From Deltaproteobacteria bacterium (lineage in GTDB: Bacteria > Myxococcota > Myxococcia > Myxococcales > 40CM-4-68-19), in assembly GCA_025358085.1 (NCBI GenBank), contig JANYKT010000215.1, forward strand, positions 1 to 39,522: DNA of 39,522 bases, given 5' to 3'. Below, piece after piece: positions 31,570-39,522 of the stretch. Each line of letters begins with the position of its first letter. The first letter of the stretch is position 1. The notes below the pieces were generated by a model, which was not told the origin of the DNA, searched no databases, and saw nothing but the letters and a program-made list of their open reading frames with translations. The translations under genes were made by a program, and so were the position numbers.

Positions 31570-31781
31570 GCGTCCTCCTGAACGCGGCTGCGAGTGCAGC
31601 CGTGCTTGACGAGCGAATAGAAATCCCGGCCTTGGCCGGCGAAATGAGATGCGGTGGCGGAAGTGGAGATGACTGCGGACGCAGCGGAGGTGAACGCGGC
31701 TCCGCACTGGCGCTGAGCGACTGAGCAGGGGAGCCCGCGCGAGCGCGTAGCGGCAAAAATTTGAGCTACTAAGGTGTTCAT
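31566..31781 (-). CDS. Possible 71-residue leader ORF overlapping the oxidase start
   Basis: A 71-codon ORF between the candidate promoter and the oxidase gene, ending as ATGA over the oxidase ATG. The peptide begins MNTLVAQIFAATRSRG and ends HGCTRSRVQEDA. It has no recognisable domain or signal peptide. Its only ribosome site is a G7 run two bases from the ATG, which is poor spacing. It could be a leader peptide that couples or attenuates oxidase translation, or chance. The oxidase has its own AGGAGG site, so coupling is not required. Confidence 0.3.
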   Translation of the reverse strand: MNTLVAQIFAATRSRGLPCSVAQRQCGAAFTSAASAVISTSATASHFAGQGRDFYSLVKHGCTRSRVQEDA

Positions 31782-31812
31782 ATCCCCCCCGGGACTAATA
31801 ACAACTGAAGAG

Positions 31813-31842
31813 ACACTACCAGTGGTGCCGTGCTGTAGTCAA
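31813..31842 (-). promoter_or_regulatory. Candidate sigma70 promoter of the multicopper oxidase operon
   Basis: On the minus strand TTGACT (31837-31842, five of six matches to the -35 box) and TAGTGT (31813-31818, the three key -10 positions) are separated by 18 bases. Transcription would start near 31805, about 235 bases before the oxidase ATG and just before the possible leader ORF. The surrounding 31790-31935 is the most AT-rich stretch of the window. A perfect palindrome GTAATTAC at 31878-31885 lies just upstream and could be an operator half. Confidence 0.4.
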
Positions 31843-31951
31843 ATGCGGCACGAGCTACTTCTGGAAATTGACACCCCGTAATTACAGCGTGTTTGTAATT
31901 GGATTTCAGTCGAGACTACTTATTAATCAATCAATCCCGATGAGTGCGCGC

Positions 31952-32040
31952 CGCGCGCCGATCACCAGGATCGAGCGCGCCGACCGTGCATTTTTTTTTG
32001 AGATCGGCGCCGCGCGACCCCGATCAGCGATCGGCGCGCG
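31952..32040. repeat. Nested inverted repeats downstream of ccmI
   Basis: A 12-bp perfect inverted repeat (31952-31963 CGCGCGCCGATC with 32029-32040) encloses a second dyad (GATCGG at 32002-32007 with CCGATC at 32020-32025), a CGATC-AGC-GATCG hairpin (32021-32033) and a run of nine T at 31991-31999. It begins seven bases after the ccmI stop. In the ccm transcript it gives strong hairpins but the homopolymer reads as A, so it is not a classical terminator. It separates the ccm operon from the oxidase promoter. Confidence 0.6.
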
Positions 32041-32046
32041 CGTCTT

Positions 32047-33411
32047 TCAGGGCCGCGACAGCACCAGGCGCAGATCGGTGCGGCCCGCTTTCACGTCGTC
32101 CATCCGCGCTCGCGGATCGGCCGGATCCCGGGTCGTAGGATCGCCATCGGCATCGAGGCGCGCCTCGATCAAGACGTGCTCGGGAAACTCCTGTCCCATC
32201 ATCGAATCGCGCTGCCCCAGCTCGAACTTGGCGGGAAAGATCGCGGGCATGCGCTTGACGGCGATGGGCGGTCCAGAGGTGGCGTGCGCGTTGCGCGCGA
32301 AGACGAAGAGGACACCTTGGGGCGTCGCGATGGACTTGAGCGCGGGCGCCAGCTCAATGACGCCCGCCACGCGCCGGCCGCCGCCCGCGGGAGCGGCGTC
32401 GCCTGCTGCGGACCTGGGCATGGGACCGCCGCCGCCCGCTGCTGACTTGGGCATGGGAAGGCGGGCGTGCGGATCGTCGCCCGCGCTTGCGGCGGCGACT
32501 TGGGCGGGCGGCGTCTCGCTCTGCAGATCGGTGAGCACGCGCGCGAGCTCGGCCGCGCGATCGGGGAACTGTCGCGACGCGTCCGCGATGGCTTTTCGCG
32601 CTTCGGGCATGCGCCCCATCCGCGCGTAGGCCATGGCCAGATAGACGCGCGCCTCAACCAGCGTGGGGTCCGCCACGGTCGCGCGCCGCAGCATCTCCAG
32701 CGCCGCGGGCGCCTGCCCCATCGCGATGCGCACCATCGCCTGGTAGGCGAGCGCGCGCGCGTTGCCAGGCTCGCGCTCGAGCACCTTCGAGGTCTCGTTC
32801 CAGACAGACATGTACTCGCGCCGCTCGACGCCGATGGCTGCCAGTGCGAGCCGCGCCTCCAGGTCCTCCGGATTTCGCTCGATGGCGGACTTGATCTCCG
32901 CGAGCTGCGCCTGGTCCTCCGGCGCGCCCGCTTGAGCGGGGAGATTGCCGGTGACCGAGCCGCCGGTCTCGCGCGGCTTCGCCGAGAGATAGACGGAGAA
33001 GCCGAGCAGCAGCACCGCGGCCGTGCTGGCGCCGCCCCAGAGGAAGCCGCGCATGGCGGGCTGCGACGGCGCTGACGGTCGAGGAGCCGGCTCGACTTCG
33101 CGCCGCGGGTGGCCGGCTTCATCGAGAGAGAGCAGCGCCCGGGCCGCCTCGAGCTCGAGCGCATAGCGCTCCTGCGCGAGCTGCGCCGGGGTTCGCTTGC
33201 CCGCGGCGTCGTCCAGCTCGAGGAGCTGTCGCAGGAGCGCGTCGCGCTTGCCGTCCAGATCGCGCACCTGCACCGTCGGCGCGCTCTCCTCGCCCGGGCG
33301 GGCGCGCCGCGCGGCTGCGAGCGCGCGCCACGCCAGCGCGCCTCCCGCGACCAGCCCGATGGCGAGGACGTAAACCGCCGGCAGCCAATCCACCGTCTGC
33401 GCCGCGTTCAT
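32047..33411 (-). CDS. ccmI: Cytochrome c maturation protein CcmI
   Basis: 454-residue CcmI/CycH-type apocytochrome chaperone. It has an N-terminal membrane helix (about 10-32), a cytoplasmic segment with RDLDGKRDALLRQLLELDDA and YALELEAARALLSLD, and a second helix (about 123-143). The periplasmic TPR domain (about 170-290; IERNPEDLEARLALAAIGVE, VADPTLVEARVYLAMAYARM) binds the C-terminal helix of apocytochromes c. A Gly/Pro/Ala-rich linker leads to a C-terminal beta domain (about 345-454; GVIELAPALKSIATPQGVLF). This two-part form is the long CcmI seen in Beta- and Gammaproteobacteria. It ends the ccm operon and overlaps ccmH as ATGA. Confidence 0.9.
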   Translation of the reverse strand: MNAAQTVDWLPAVYVLAIGLVAGGALAWRALAAARRARPGEESAPTVQVRDLDGKRDALLRQLLELDDAAGKRTPAQLAQERYALELEAARALLSLDEAGHPRREVEPAPRPSAPSQPAMRGFLWGGASTAAVLLLGFSVYLSAKPRETGGSVTGNLPAQAGAPEDQAQLAEIKSAIERNPEDLEARLALAAIGVERREYMSVWNETSKVLEREPGNARALAYQAMVRIAMGQAPAALEMLRRATVADPTLVEARVYLAMAYARMGRMPEARKAIADASRQFPDRAAELARVLTDLQSETPPAQVAAASAGDDPHARLPMPKSAAGGGGPMPRSAAGDAAPAGGGRRVAGVIELAPALKSIATPQGVLFVFARNAHATSGPPIAVKRMPAIFPAKFELGQRDSMMGQEFPEHVLIEARLDADGDPTTRDPADPRARMDDVKAGRTDLRLVLSRP

Positions 33412-33985
33412 GACCGGGAACCAGCCGGGCCGCCCGACTCGCCGCCCCGCGCGCCGGGGCCGCCCTCAATGCCGCCGGGCCAGCCGTAGGCGAGCTCGCG
33501 CACGCGGAGGACTGCCACGGCGAGGCGCGGGTCATCGGGCAGCGTGTGCCGCGAAGGGAGCTCCTCGGCCGCGGCGGGCGCCCTGCCCGTCCGCCGCAGC
33601 ACAGCGCCTACGACCAGCGCTCCGATGAGAAGCCCCGCGATCGGGCCTGCCCAGACCAGCCAGTTCACGCCGTGCAGCGTCGGCTCGAGGCGGACGAATT
33701 CGCCGTAGGAGCGCTCGAAGCCGGCGAGGATCTCCTCCTGCTGGTAACCCGCCGCAAGCTTCTCGCGGACCTCGGCTTTCATGTTGCGCGCCATAGTCGC
33801 GGGCGAGTCCGCGACCGAGAGCCCCTGGCAGACCGGGCAGCGCAGGAGCGAAGCGACGCTCTCGGTGCGGGCGTCAAGGGCCTGCCCGGAGAGGGGCGGA
33901 CCCGATGGCGGCGGCCCCGAGGTTGCCGGCCCCGAAGACGCGGGCGCGACCGACGCTAAAGCCAGGGCTAAAGTGATGACTGCCC

Positions 33986-33989
<4 letters not shown>
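33408..33989 (-). CDS. ccmH: Cytochrome c maturation thiol oxidoreductase CcmH
   Basis: 193-residue CcmH/CycL-type protein. A signal peptide and a Ser/Gly/Pro-rich spacer (about 18-35) precede the characteristic three-helix domain with LRCPVCQGLSVADS (Cys51 and Cys54), NMKAEVREKLAAGYQQEEIL and YGEFVRLEP. One membrane helix follows (about 112-132). The CPVC-type motif reduces apocytochrome cysteines before heme attachment. A C-terminal cytoplasmic tail of about 60 residues, rich in Gly and Ser at its end, is longer than usual. It overlaps ccmG and ccmI, each as ATGA. Confidence 0.93.
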
Positions 33990-34539
<550 letters not shown>

Positions 34540-34540
<1 letters not shown>

Positions 34541-36540
34541 CACGAACCTCCTTCGATGGCGGCGACTGCGGCGGGGGCCCGCGCGACGGCGGGCGCGGGA
34601 CGGCGAATGGGCAACAGCGCCACCAGCCCGCCCAGCGCCATCACCGCGGTCGCGATCCAGATCCAGCCAACCATCGGGTTGATCAGGATCAGCAGCCCGA
34701 CCGTGCCCGCCTGGTCGTCGATGTTGTGCACCGAGAGGTAGAGGTCTTCGCCCAGCGAGCTCTGCACCGCCGGCGTGCCGATGGGCTCGCGCTGGCTCTC
34801 GTAATAGGTCATGCGCGGGTACAGGGTGCCGAGCTCGCGGCCGCCGCGCTGGATGTCGAGCCGCGCGCGCACCGACTCGCGGTGCGGCTCGACCACGCGA
34901 TCCGCGCCCGCGAAGGTGAGCGTGTACGCGCCCAGGCTGGCCGACTCGCCCCGCGTGAGCTGGACCTCTTTCGATTGCTGGTTGGTGCTGGAGACGGCGA
35001 TGGAGATGATGACCATCATCGCTCCGGCGTGGACGACATAGGCGCCGAATCGCCGGCTGCCGCGGCTCTGCGATTGGCGGAACGCTTCGATCAGGCCCTC
35101 GCCGTGCGCGCGCATCCGCTGGCCGATGGGCCGGAACATCTCGCCGAGGGTGACCTGGGCGGTGAAGCCGCCGAAGAAGAGCGTCAGCAGCGTCCAGCCA
35201 TTGCGCGCGCCGAGGGCAAAACCAAGGAGCAGCAGGACCGCGGCGGTCCCGAGCGGCGGCAACAGGGCGCGCCCAAGCTGATCCCGCGTCGCCCTCCCCC
35301 ACGGCAACGCCGGCCCCACGCCCATCACGAACAAGAGCGCCACGCCGATGGGCACCGACATGCGGTCGAAGTAGGGCCGGCCCACGCTCATCTGCACGCC
35401 CTGCGCCGCCTCGACCACCAGCGGGAAGACGGTGCCGAGCAGGACGGTGAAGGTGAAGAGCACGAGCAGCAAGTTCTGCACGAGGAACATCGTGTCGCGC
35501 GAAAGCCCGCCTTCGAGCTCTCCCTCCCGTGCCAGCGCGTCCAGGCGCAGCGAGAGCAGCGCGGTCGAGAGGACCAGCGCGGCGGCGAGAAAGATCAGGA
35601 TGGTGGGACCGATGGCGCTCTGGGTGAACGAGTGGACCGAGTTGAAGACTCCGGAGCGGGTCATGAAAGTGCCCAGGATGGTGAGCAGGTACGTCGCGAT
35701 CACGAGCGTCACAGTCCAGCCCTTCAGCACTCCCTTGCGCTCGACCAGGATGGCCGAGTGGAGCGCCGCCGTCGCCGCGAGCCAAGGGAGGAAGGACGCG
35801 TTCTCGACCGGATCCCACGCCCAGTAGCCGCCCCACCCCAGCACCTCGTAAGCCCACCAGCCGCCCAGCACGATGGCGCAGGTGAGGAAGATCCAGGGCA
35901 CCAGCAGGAAGTTGCGCAGCGGCCGGATGAAGTCGTTGCCCAGCCGCCCCACCAAGAGCGCGGCGCAGGCGAGGCCGAACGGAATGGTCATCCCGACGTA
36001 GCCCGAGTAGAGGAAGGGCGGGTGGATGGCCATCAGGTAATGGTTCTGCAAGAGCGCGTTAGGGCCGGGACCGTCGGCGGCGGGGCTCGCGATGGTGGCG
36101 AAGGGCTGCGCGGGGCCGGCGAGCAGGAAGCTGAAAAAGGCGCCGCAAGCGAGCCAGACGCCGATGGCGTACGGCATGTACTCGGGAAACCGGTTGCGCG
36201 TGAGCCAGGTCGCCGCGGCCACGAAGGCCCCCATCACGAGGCCCCAGAAGAGGATGGACCCTTCCAGCGACGACCAGAGGCTGACGATGGTCACCCACGT
36301 GGGGACCGAGCGCGAGCCGACATGCGCGACGTAGCCCACGCTGAAGTCGTGCGTGAGCAGCGCGTACTCCATGGTGAGATTTGAAAGGAGCATGAACGCC
36401 GCGAACGCGTAGGCGAGCCGCCGCGCCCAGAGCGAGCCCACCGCGCTCCGCGCGCGCCCCGCCACGAACCCCACCAGCGACCCCGCGCTGGCGGAGAGCA
36501 AGGCGAGGAGGATCAGCGTTCGGCCCAGCGTCGCAATCAA
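34540..36540 (-). CDS. ccmF: Heme lyase subunit CcmF
   Basis: 666-residue polytopic protein with about 15 membrane helices and the heme-handling WWD domain, LGWGGYWAWDPVENASFLPW near residues 235-258. The conserved HPPFLYSGYVGMTIPFG and MTRSGVFNSVHSFTQSAIGP motifs contain the histidines that ligate heme. The large periplasmic loop (about 510-610; YTLTFAGADRVVEPHRESV, YPRMTYYESQREPIGTPAVQ) lies before the last helix. With CcmH and CcmI it joins heme from holo-CcmE to apocytochrome CXXCH motifs. It begins seven bases after the ccmE stop. Confidence 0.96.
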
Positions 36541-36547
36541 ATTTAGC

Positions 36548-37024
36548 CTACCTCTCCTCGAGCCCCGCGGTCGAACGCATCAGCGTCTTGATGTCTACGT
36601 TCTTGTCGGCGGGAGCTCGGTACTTGTTGTCGTGTGAGACCAACAACCGGTGGCCCTCAAAAGTTCCGCCGCGAGTCATGGTCCCTTCGACCACGACCCC
36701 GATGCGATCGCGGAAGAGCTGCGGCGGGACGCCGGTGGCGACGACGTGCACCAGCGCCGTCCCGTCGGTCACGTCGAATTCCAGGTTCGACACGCCGTCG
36801 CCGGGCTTGATCGACCCGGGCGCGACCTGGCCGCCCAGCCGGATGGTGGCCCCCACCGCCTTGTCGCCCGCGGCGCGGAGCTCTTTCGGGCCCCAGTAAT
36901 AGACGAGGTTGTCCCCGATTCCGGAGACGGAGATGGCGACGAACGCGGCGCCCGCGACGGCGACCGCACCCAGCGCGAACCACCTGGTCCGCGAGCGCCG
37001 CGCCGTTGCTGTCGGGGCGCTCAT
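36548..37024 (-). CDS. ccmE: Periplasmic heme chaperone CcmE
   Basis: 158-residue membrane-anchored OB-fold protein. One helix (about 16-35) is followed by a beta barrel (IRLGGQVAPGSIKPGDGVSN, LEFDVTDG, VVVEGTM). The heme-attachment motif reads LLVSHDNKYRAP, with His131 as the covalent heme ligand and Tyr135 nearby, corresponding to the HxxxY of the classical His-type CcmE rather than the CxxxY variant. The C-terminal tail is short. It overlaps ccmD as ATGA. Confidence 0.95.
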   Translation of the reverse strand: MSAPTATARRSRTRWFALGAVAVAGAAFVAISVSGIGDNLVYYWGPKELRAAGDKAVGATIRLGGQVAPGSIKPGDGVSNLEFDVTDGTALVHVVATGVPPQLFRDRIGVVVEGTMTRGGTFEGHRLLVSHDNKYRAPADKNVDIKTLMRSTAGLEER

Positions 37025-37161
37025 GGGACCTGCTTCATTGCGCGCTGCCGCTCGGTGCGCAGGCGAAGGAGAATGGAGCTGGCGTAAAGCCCGAGCACCG
37101 CGGCGGTCACGGCGTAGGCGGCGATGACGAACTCCCAGCCGCCCTCGATGACGCCCCTCAT
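37021..37161 (-). CDS. ccmD: Heme exporter subunit CcmD
   Basis: 46-residue single-helix protein: GWEFVIAAYAVTAAVLGLYA spans the membrane, followed by a basic cytoplasmic tail (LLRLRTERQRAMKQVP). This size, the helix and tail arrangement, and the position between ccmC and ccmE are diagnostic for CcmD, which is needed to release holo-CcmE from the CcmABC complex. Both ends overlap their neighbours as ATGA. Confidence 0.88.
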   Translation of the reverse strand: MRGVIEGGWEFVIAAYAVTAAVLGLYASSILLRLRTERQRAMKQVP

Positions 37162-37853
37162 CGAGTCACCAATGGCGGGCCGCCGTCTGGAGGCGCGAGC
37201 TCTCCGCGCAACCGCAGCGCGCCCAGCCGCGCGCGCAGCGCCACCAGGCCGGTCCAGAGAAAGAGGATGCCGATGGCGTTGATCCTCAGCGGCCAGTGGA
37301 AGGCGCTCGACACCGTGTCCGGCGTGGACTGCGCCTGGTGCAGCGAGTTCCACCACTTGACCGAGAAGTAGACGATGGGCACGTCGGCGAAGGCCACGAT
37401 ACAGGCGACCGCCGACCAGACCGCGCGCTTCATCGGGTCGGCGGCGAATGCGCGTAAGGCGAGGATGCCGCCGAAAGCAAAGACCTGCACCGCTGTCGTC
37501 GTCAGTCGCGGGTCCCAATCCCACCACACGCCCCAGGTGGGCTTGGCCCAGATGGCGCCCTGCGTGCAAAGGAGGATCGAGAGGACCACGCCCATCTCGA
37601 TGGCGGCCTCCAGCCGGTTGTCCCATTTCCAGTCGTTGGTGAAGAGGAACATCAGCGCGCAGACGAAGGCGAAGACGAGCGCGAGCATGGCGTTCCAGGC
37701 GGTCGGAACGTGCACGTACATGATGCGCTGCACGTCGCCCATGAAGATCTCGGGCGGCGCGCGCGCGAGACCCCAGTACGAGCCGGCGACGAGCAAGACG
37801 ACGCCGAGCGCCACTGACGCCAGGGAAAGCCGGCTTTGCCCCGCAGTTCTCAT
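37158..37853 (-). CDS. ccmC: Heme handling protein CcmC
   Basis: 231-residue protein with six membrane helices and the WWD motif TWGVWWDWDPRLTTT near residues 108-122. Conserved histidines lie in the flanking loops (YVHVPTAWN near 47; WWNSLHQAQST near 170). CcmC attaches heme to the histidine of CcmE. The ATG at 37853 has a GGAG site six bases upstream; a GTG nine bases earlier is a weaker alternative. It starts 14 bases after the ccmB stop and overlaps ccmD. Confidence 0.95.
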   Translation of the reverse strand: MRTAGQSRLSLASVALGVVLLVAGSYWGLARAPPEIFMGDVQRIMYVHVPTAWNAMLALVFAFVCALMFLFTNDWKWDNRLEAAIEMGVVLSILLCTQGAIWAKPTWGVWWDWDPRLTTTAVQVFAFGGILALRAFAADPMKRAVWSAVACIVAFADVPIVYFSVKWWNSLHQAQSTPDTVSSAFHWPLRINAIGILFLWTGLVALRARLGALRLRGELAPPDGGPPLVTR

Positions 37854-37867
37854 AGTCTCCACGCCAA

Positions 37868-38533
37868 TCAGTCTTCCACGACTTGGCCAAACAGAAGTCC
37901 GCCTAACGACCAGTGTATGACATCGAACAGGAAGAGCAAGGTGGCCCATGATCGCGCCTGTCCCATCGGATCGCCGAGGATCAGGAGCGAGGTCGCCTGC
38001 ACCGACGCGAGCAGCACCGGCACCACCAGCGGGAAGAGCAGCAAAGGAAGCAGGGTCTGGCGGCTGCGCGTCTGCGCGGTCATGGCAGCATAGAGCGTGC
38101 CGGGCGCGGAGAGGCCCGCGGTGCCCAGCAGCACGATCCCGAGGAGCCCCGCCAGCTGCGGCGTCGAGGCGTCGTAAAGCACGACCATCACCGGAAAGAG
38201 CGCCACGCCCAGAAGCGCGAGCAGCGCCCAGTTCGCGAGCGCCTTTCCATAGTAGAGCGCGCGCGGGCTGGCGGGCAGGAGCAGGAGTCCCTCCAGCGCC
38301 TGCTCCTCGACCTCGAGATCGAAGCTCTCGGCCAGCGAGAGCGTGGAGGCGAGCAAAAGGCCCAGCCAGAGAAAGCCCGCCGCGTGCTGGCGCAGCGCGC
38401 GCGAATCGGGCCCGACGGCGAAGCTGAAGAGGAGCAGCGTCGCGGCCCCGAAGGCGAAGATGGCGACGGCCTGCGCCCGGCCGCGCCACTGCAGCAGGAG
38501 ATCCTTGCGGAGCGCGGCGACGAGGGCGTTCAT
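37868..38533 (-). CDS. ccmB: Heme exporter permease CcmB
   Basis: 221-residue permease with six predicted membrane helices (for example AVAIFAFGAATLLLFSFAV, LLGIVLLGTAGLSAPGTLYA, LLPLLLFPLVVPVLLASVQA). The family motif FDLEVEEQALEGLLLLPASP follows the second helix. With CcmA it forms the ABC module that drives release of heme-loaded CcmE. Its start region is an imperfect duplicate of the 17 bases just upstream, described separately at 38530-38550. Confidence 0.93.
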   Translation of the reverse strand: MNALVAALRKDLLLQWRGRAQAVAIFAFGAATLLLFSFAVGPDSRALRQHAAGFLWLGLLLASTLSLAESFDLEVEEQALEGLLLLPASPRALYYGKALANWALLALLGVALFPVMVVLYDASTPQLAGLLGIVLLGTAGLSAPGTLYAAMTAQTRSRQTLLPLLLFPLVVPVLLASVQATSLLILGDPMGQARSWATLLFLFDVIHWSLGGLLFGQVVED

Positions 38534-38550
38534 CGGACGAGAGCGTTCAT
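38530..38550 (-). other. Six-codon minicistron between ccmA and ccmB
   Basis: The peptide MNALVR followed by TGA. Its ATG overlaps the ccmA stop (ATGA) and its stop overlaps the ccmB ATG (ATGA). The first five codons encode the same MNALV that begins ccmB, so this looks like a short tandem duplication of the ccmB start that still relays ribosomes from ccmA to ccmB. Confidence 0.4.
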
Positions 38551-39221
38551 GGATCGTGGACCTCGAGCTGCGCGGAGGGCCCGGAAAACTTGAGCCGGCC
38601 TTCGTCGAGCACGAGCGCGTGGTTGCACAGCGCGCGGCCGCGCTCGATCAGGTGGGTGGCCATCAGCACCGTCGCGCCCCGCGCGCGCAGGGTCCCGAGC
38701 AGGCGGTCGACGAGGAGAGAGCCTTCCGCATCGAGGTGTCCGTAGGGCTCGTCGAGCAGGACCACGCGCGCCTCGCGCTGCAGCACGGTGGCGAGCGCAA
38801 GGCGCTGGCGCATTCCGGCGGAGAAGGTCTGCACCGCGTCTCCGGCGCGTGCGGCGAGGCCGACCTGGTCGAGCAGCGCGGTCAGGTCCTCGGGCCGCGC
38901 GGTGCTCCCCAGAAATCGCGCGCGCACGGCGAGGTTCTCCAGCGCGGTGAGCGGCTCGTACAGGTGCGTGCGGTGGCCGAGCAGCGCAATGCAGCCGCGC
39001 ACCTCGTCGCGCGCGGCGCGAACGTCGTGGCCATCGATGGCGACGGTGCCGCGGTCGGGCCGCAGCGCGGTGGCGAGGACGCGCAGGAGTGTGGACTTGC
39101 CCGAGCCGTTGCGCCCGGTGACCATGGCCAGCGCGCCCTGCGGGATTTCGAAGCTTACGTCGAGCAAGGCCCAGCGACGGCCGTGGCGGCGATAGAGTCT
39201 GGCGGCCGAGACTGCGGGCAT
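38547..39221 (-). CDS. ccmA: Heme exporter ATP-binding protein CcmA
   Basis: 224-residue ABC ATPase. Walker A is GRNGSGKST (residues 36-44), the Q-loop region is CIALLGHRTHLYEPLTALEN, the signature is TFSAGMRQRLALA, Walker B is ARVVLLDEPYGHLD and the switch is ATHLIERG. It energises the CcmABCD complex. The ATG at 39221 is used; an in-frame GTG two codons upstream (39227) is possible, and neither has a clear ribosome site. It is the first gene of the ccm operon, 224 bases downstream of tRNA-Glu in the same direction. I see no convincing promoter in that gap. Confidence 0.95.
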   Translation of the reverse strand: MPAVSAARLYRRHGRRWALLDVSFEIPQGALAMVTGRNGSGKSTLLRVLATALRPDRGTVAIDGHDVRAARDEVRGCIALLGHRTHLYEPLTALENLAVRARFLGSTARPEDLTALLDQVGLAARAGDAVQTFSAGMRQRLALATVLQREARVVLLDEPYGHLDAEGSLLVDRLLGTLRARGATVLMATHLIERGRALCNHALVLDEGRLKFSGPSAQLEVHDP

Positions 39222-39445
39222 CGGCACACTGTAGTCGATGTTGAAGCCGCCGCGCGGGTTTGCCCGCCTTTTCGGCCTCTTCCTTCGAGAGCGTCATCGG
39301 GCCGAGCAGCGCTGCGGCCTCGCCCTTGATTTCGAATTGAAACCTCAGGCTGAGTAAACTCGGCCCTCGGGGATCACGCGCAAGTGCCCGCTGGGGGAGA
39401 AGCAATGGACCAGTAAGGCCGGAAGCGAGACAACGCCGGAGAAGA

Positions 39446-39521
39446 TGGCGTCCCCACAGAGATTCGAACTCTGGTTACCGCCGTGAAAGGGCGGTGTCCT
39501 GGGCCTCTAGACGATGGGGAC
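39446..39521 (-). tRNA. tRNA-Glu (anticodon UUC)
   Basis: A 76-base tRNA on the minus strand including an encoded CCA (39446-39448). The acceptor stem is GTCCCCA paired with TGGGGAC plus discriminator G. The anticodon stem-loop is CCGCC-CTTTCAC-GGCGG with TTC in the loop, and the T arm is CCAGA-GTTCGAA-TCTGG. All stems pair fully. It ends one base before the window edge. Confidence 0.97.
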
Positions 39522-39522
39522 G

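Noticed and set aside
31620-31645. CCGGCCTTGGCCGG palindrome as a member of a dispersed REP-type family
   Set aside because: A single copy in the window lying within the leader region. It resembles the GGCGGGAATCC-type repeats of some proteobacteria only loosely.
31991-31999. Nine-T run as an intrinsic terminator of the ccm operon
   Set aside because: The ccm operon is transcribed from the minus strand, where the run is A9. It would only serve a plus-strand transcript, and no plus-strand gene lies to its left.
39222-39445. A coding-like minus-strand segment (FQFEIKGEAAALLG, then MTLSKEEAEKAGKPAR) upstream of ccmA
   Set aside because: It looks protein-like over about 35 codons but has no start with a ribosome site and runs on into the ccmA gene in another frame without motifs. 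It may be a gene remnant, but the evidence is too thin to annotate.

Overview
The window is GC-rich (strongly G/C-biased third codon positions) and almost every gene lies on the minus strand. The gene set points to a Gram-negative proteobacterium in the broad sense: a type II-like secretion system with a secretin, lipobox lipoproteins, a System I cytochrome c maturation operon with a His-type CcmE, and a CCA-encoding tRNA-Glu. I cannot tell a Betaproteobacterium from a Myxococcota/Deltaproteobacteria-type lineage from the sequence alone.

Layout from left to right, remembering that transcription runs right to left. 1-137: the 3' end of an IS5-family insertion sequence (plus strand). 153-9929: a tightly overlapping secretion operon in the order gspG, gspF, gspE, PilM/GspL-like, PilN-like, PilO-like, PilP/GspC-like, secretin, and three pseudopilins, the last lacking the conserved Glu5. 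10016-16089: seven exported or envelope proteins, namely a lytic transglycosylase, an SCO1/SenC copper chaperone, a fusion of cytochrome c with a periplasmic binding protein, two paralogous LolA/LolB-fold proteins, an unknown lipoprotein and a Spy/CpxP-like protein. 16150-31569: three consecutive genes for multicopper-oxidase-related proteins of 703, 547 and 3880 residues. 31570-32046: a regulatory gap with a possible leader ORF, a sigma70-like promoter and a cluster of inverted repeats. 32047-39221: a complete ccmABCDEFGHI operon. 39446-39521: tRNA-Glu(UUC).

Reading of the whole: the genes fit one extracytoplasmic copper/heme oxidation system. The two shorter oxidase proteins carry complementary halves of a multicopper oxidase site. 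The 703-residue protein has HxxHxHG plus the full HCHI...H...M type 1 copper motif. The 547-residue protein has HxxHxHG plus an HSH motif without the type 1 cysteine. The 3880-residue protein begins with two degenerate domains of the same family and continues into a long mosaic of Ig-like, SdrD-like, beta-helix, IPT and choice-of-anchor-D modules. The SCO protein could supply copper, the cytochrome could accept electrons, the ccm operon would attach heme, and the secretion system could move the oxidase to the cell surface. A Geobacter precedent, in which a type II pseudopilin (OxpG) is needed to export a multicopper protein (OmpB), makes this link plausible. The substrate (Mn(II), Fe(II), an organic compound, or something else) cannot be read from the sequence.
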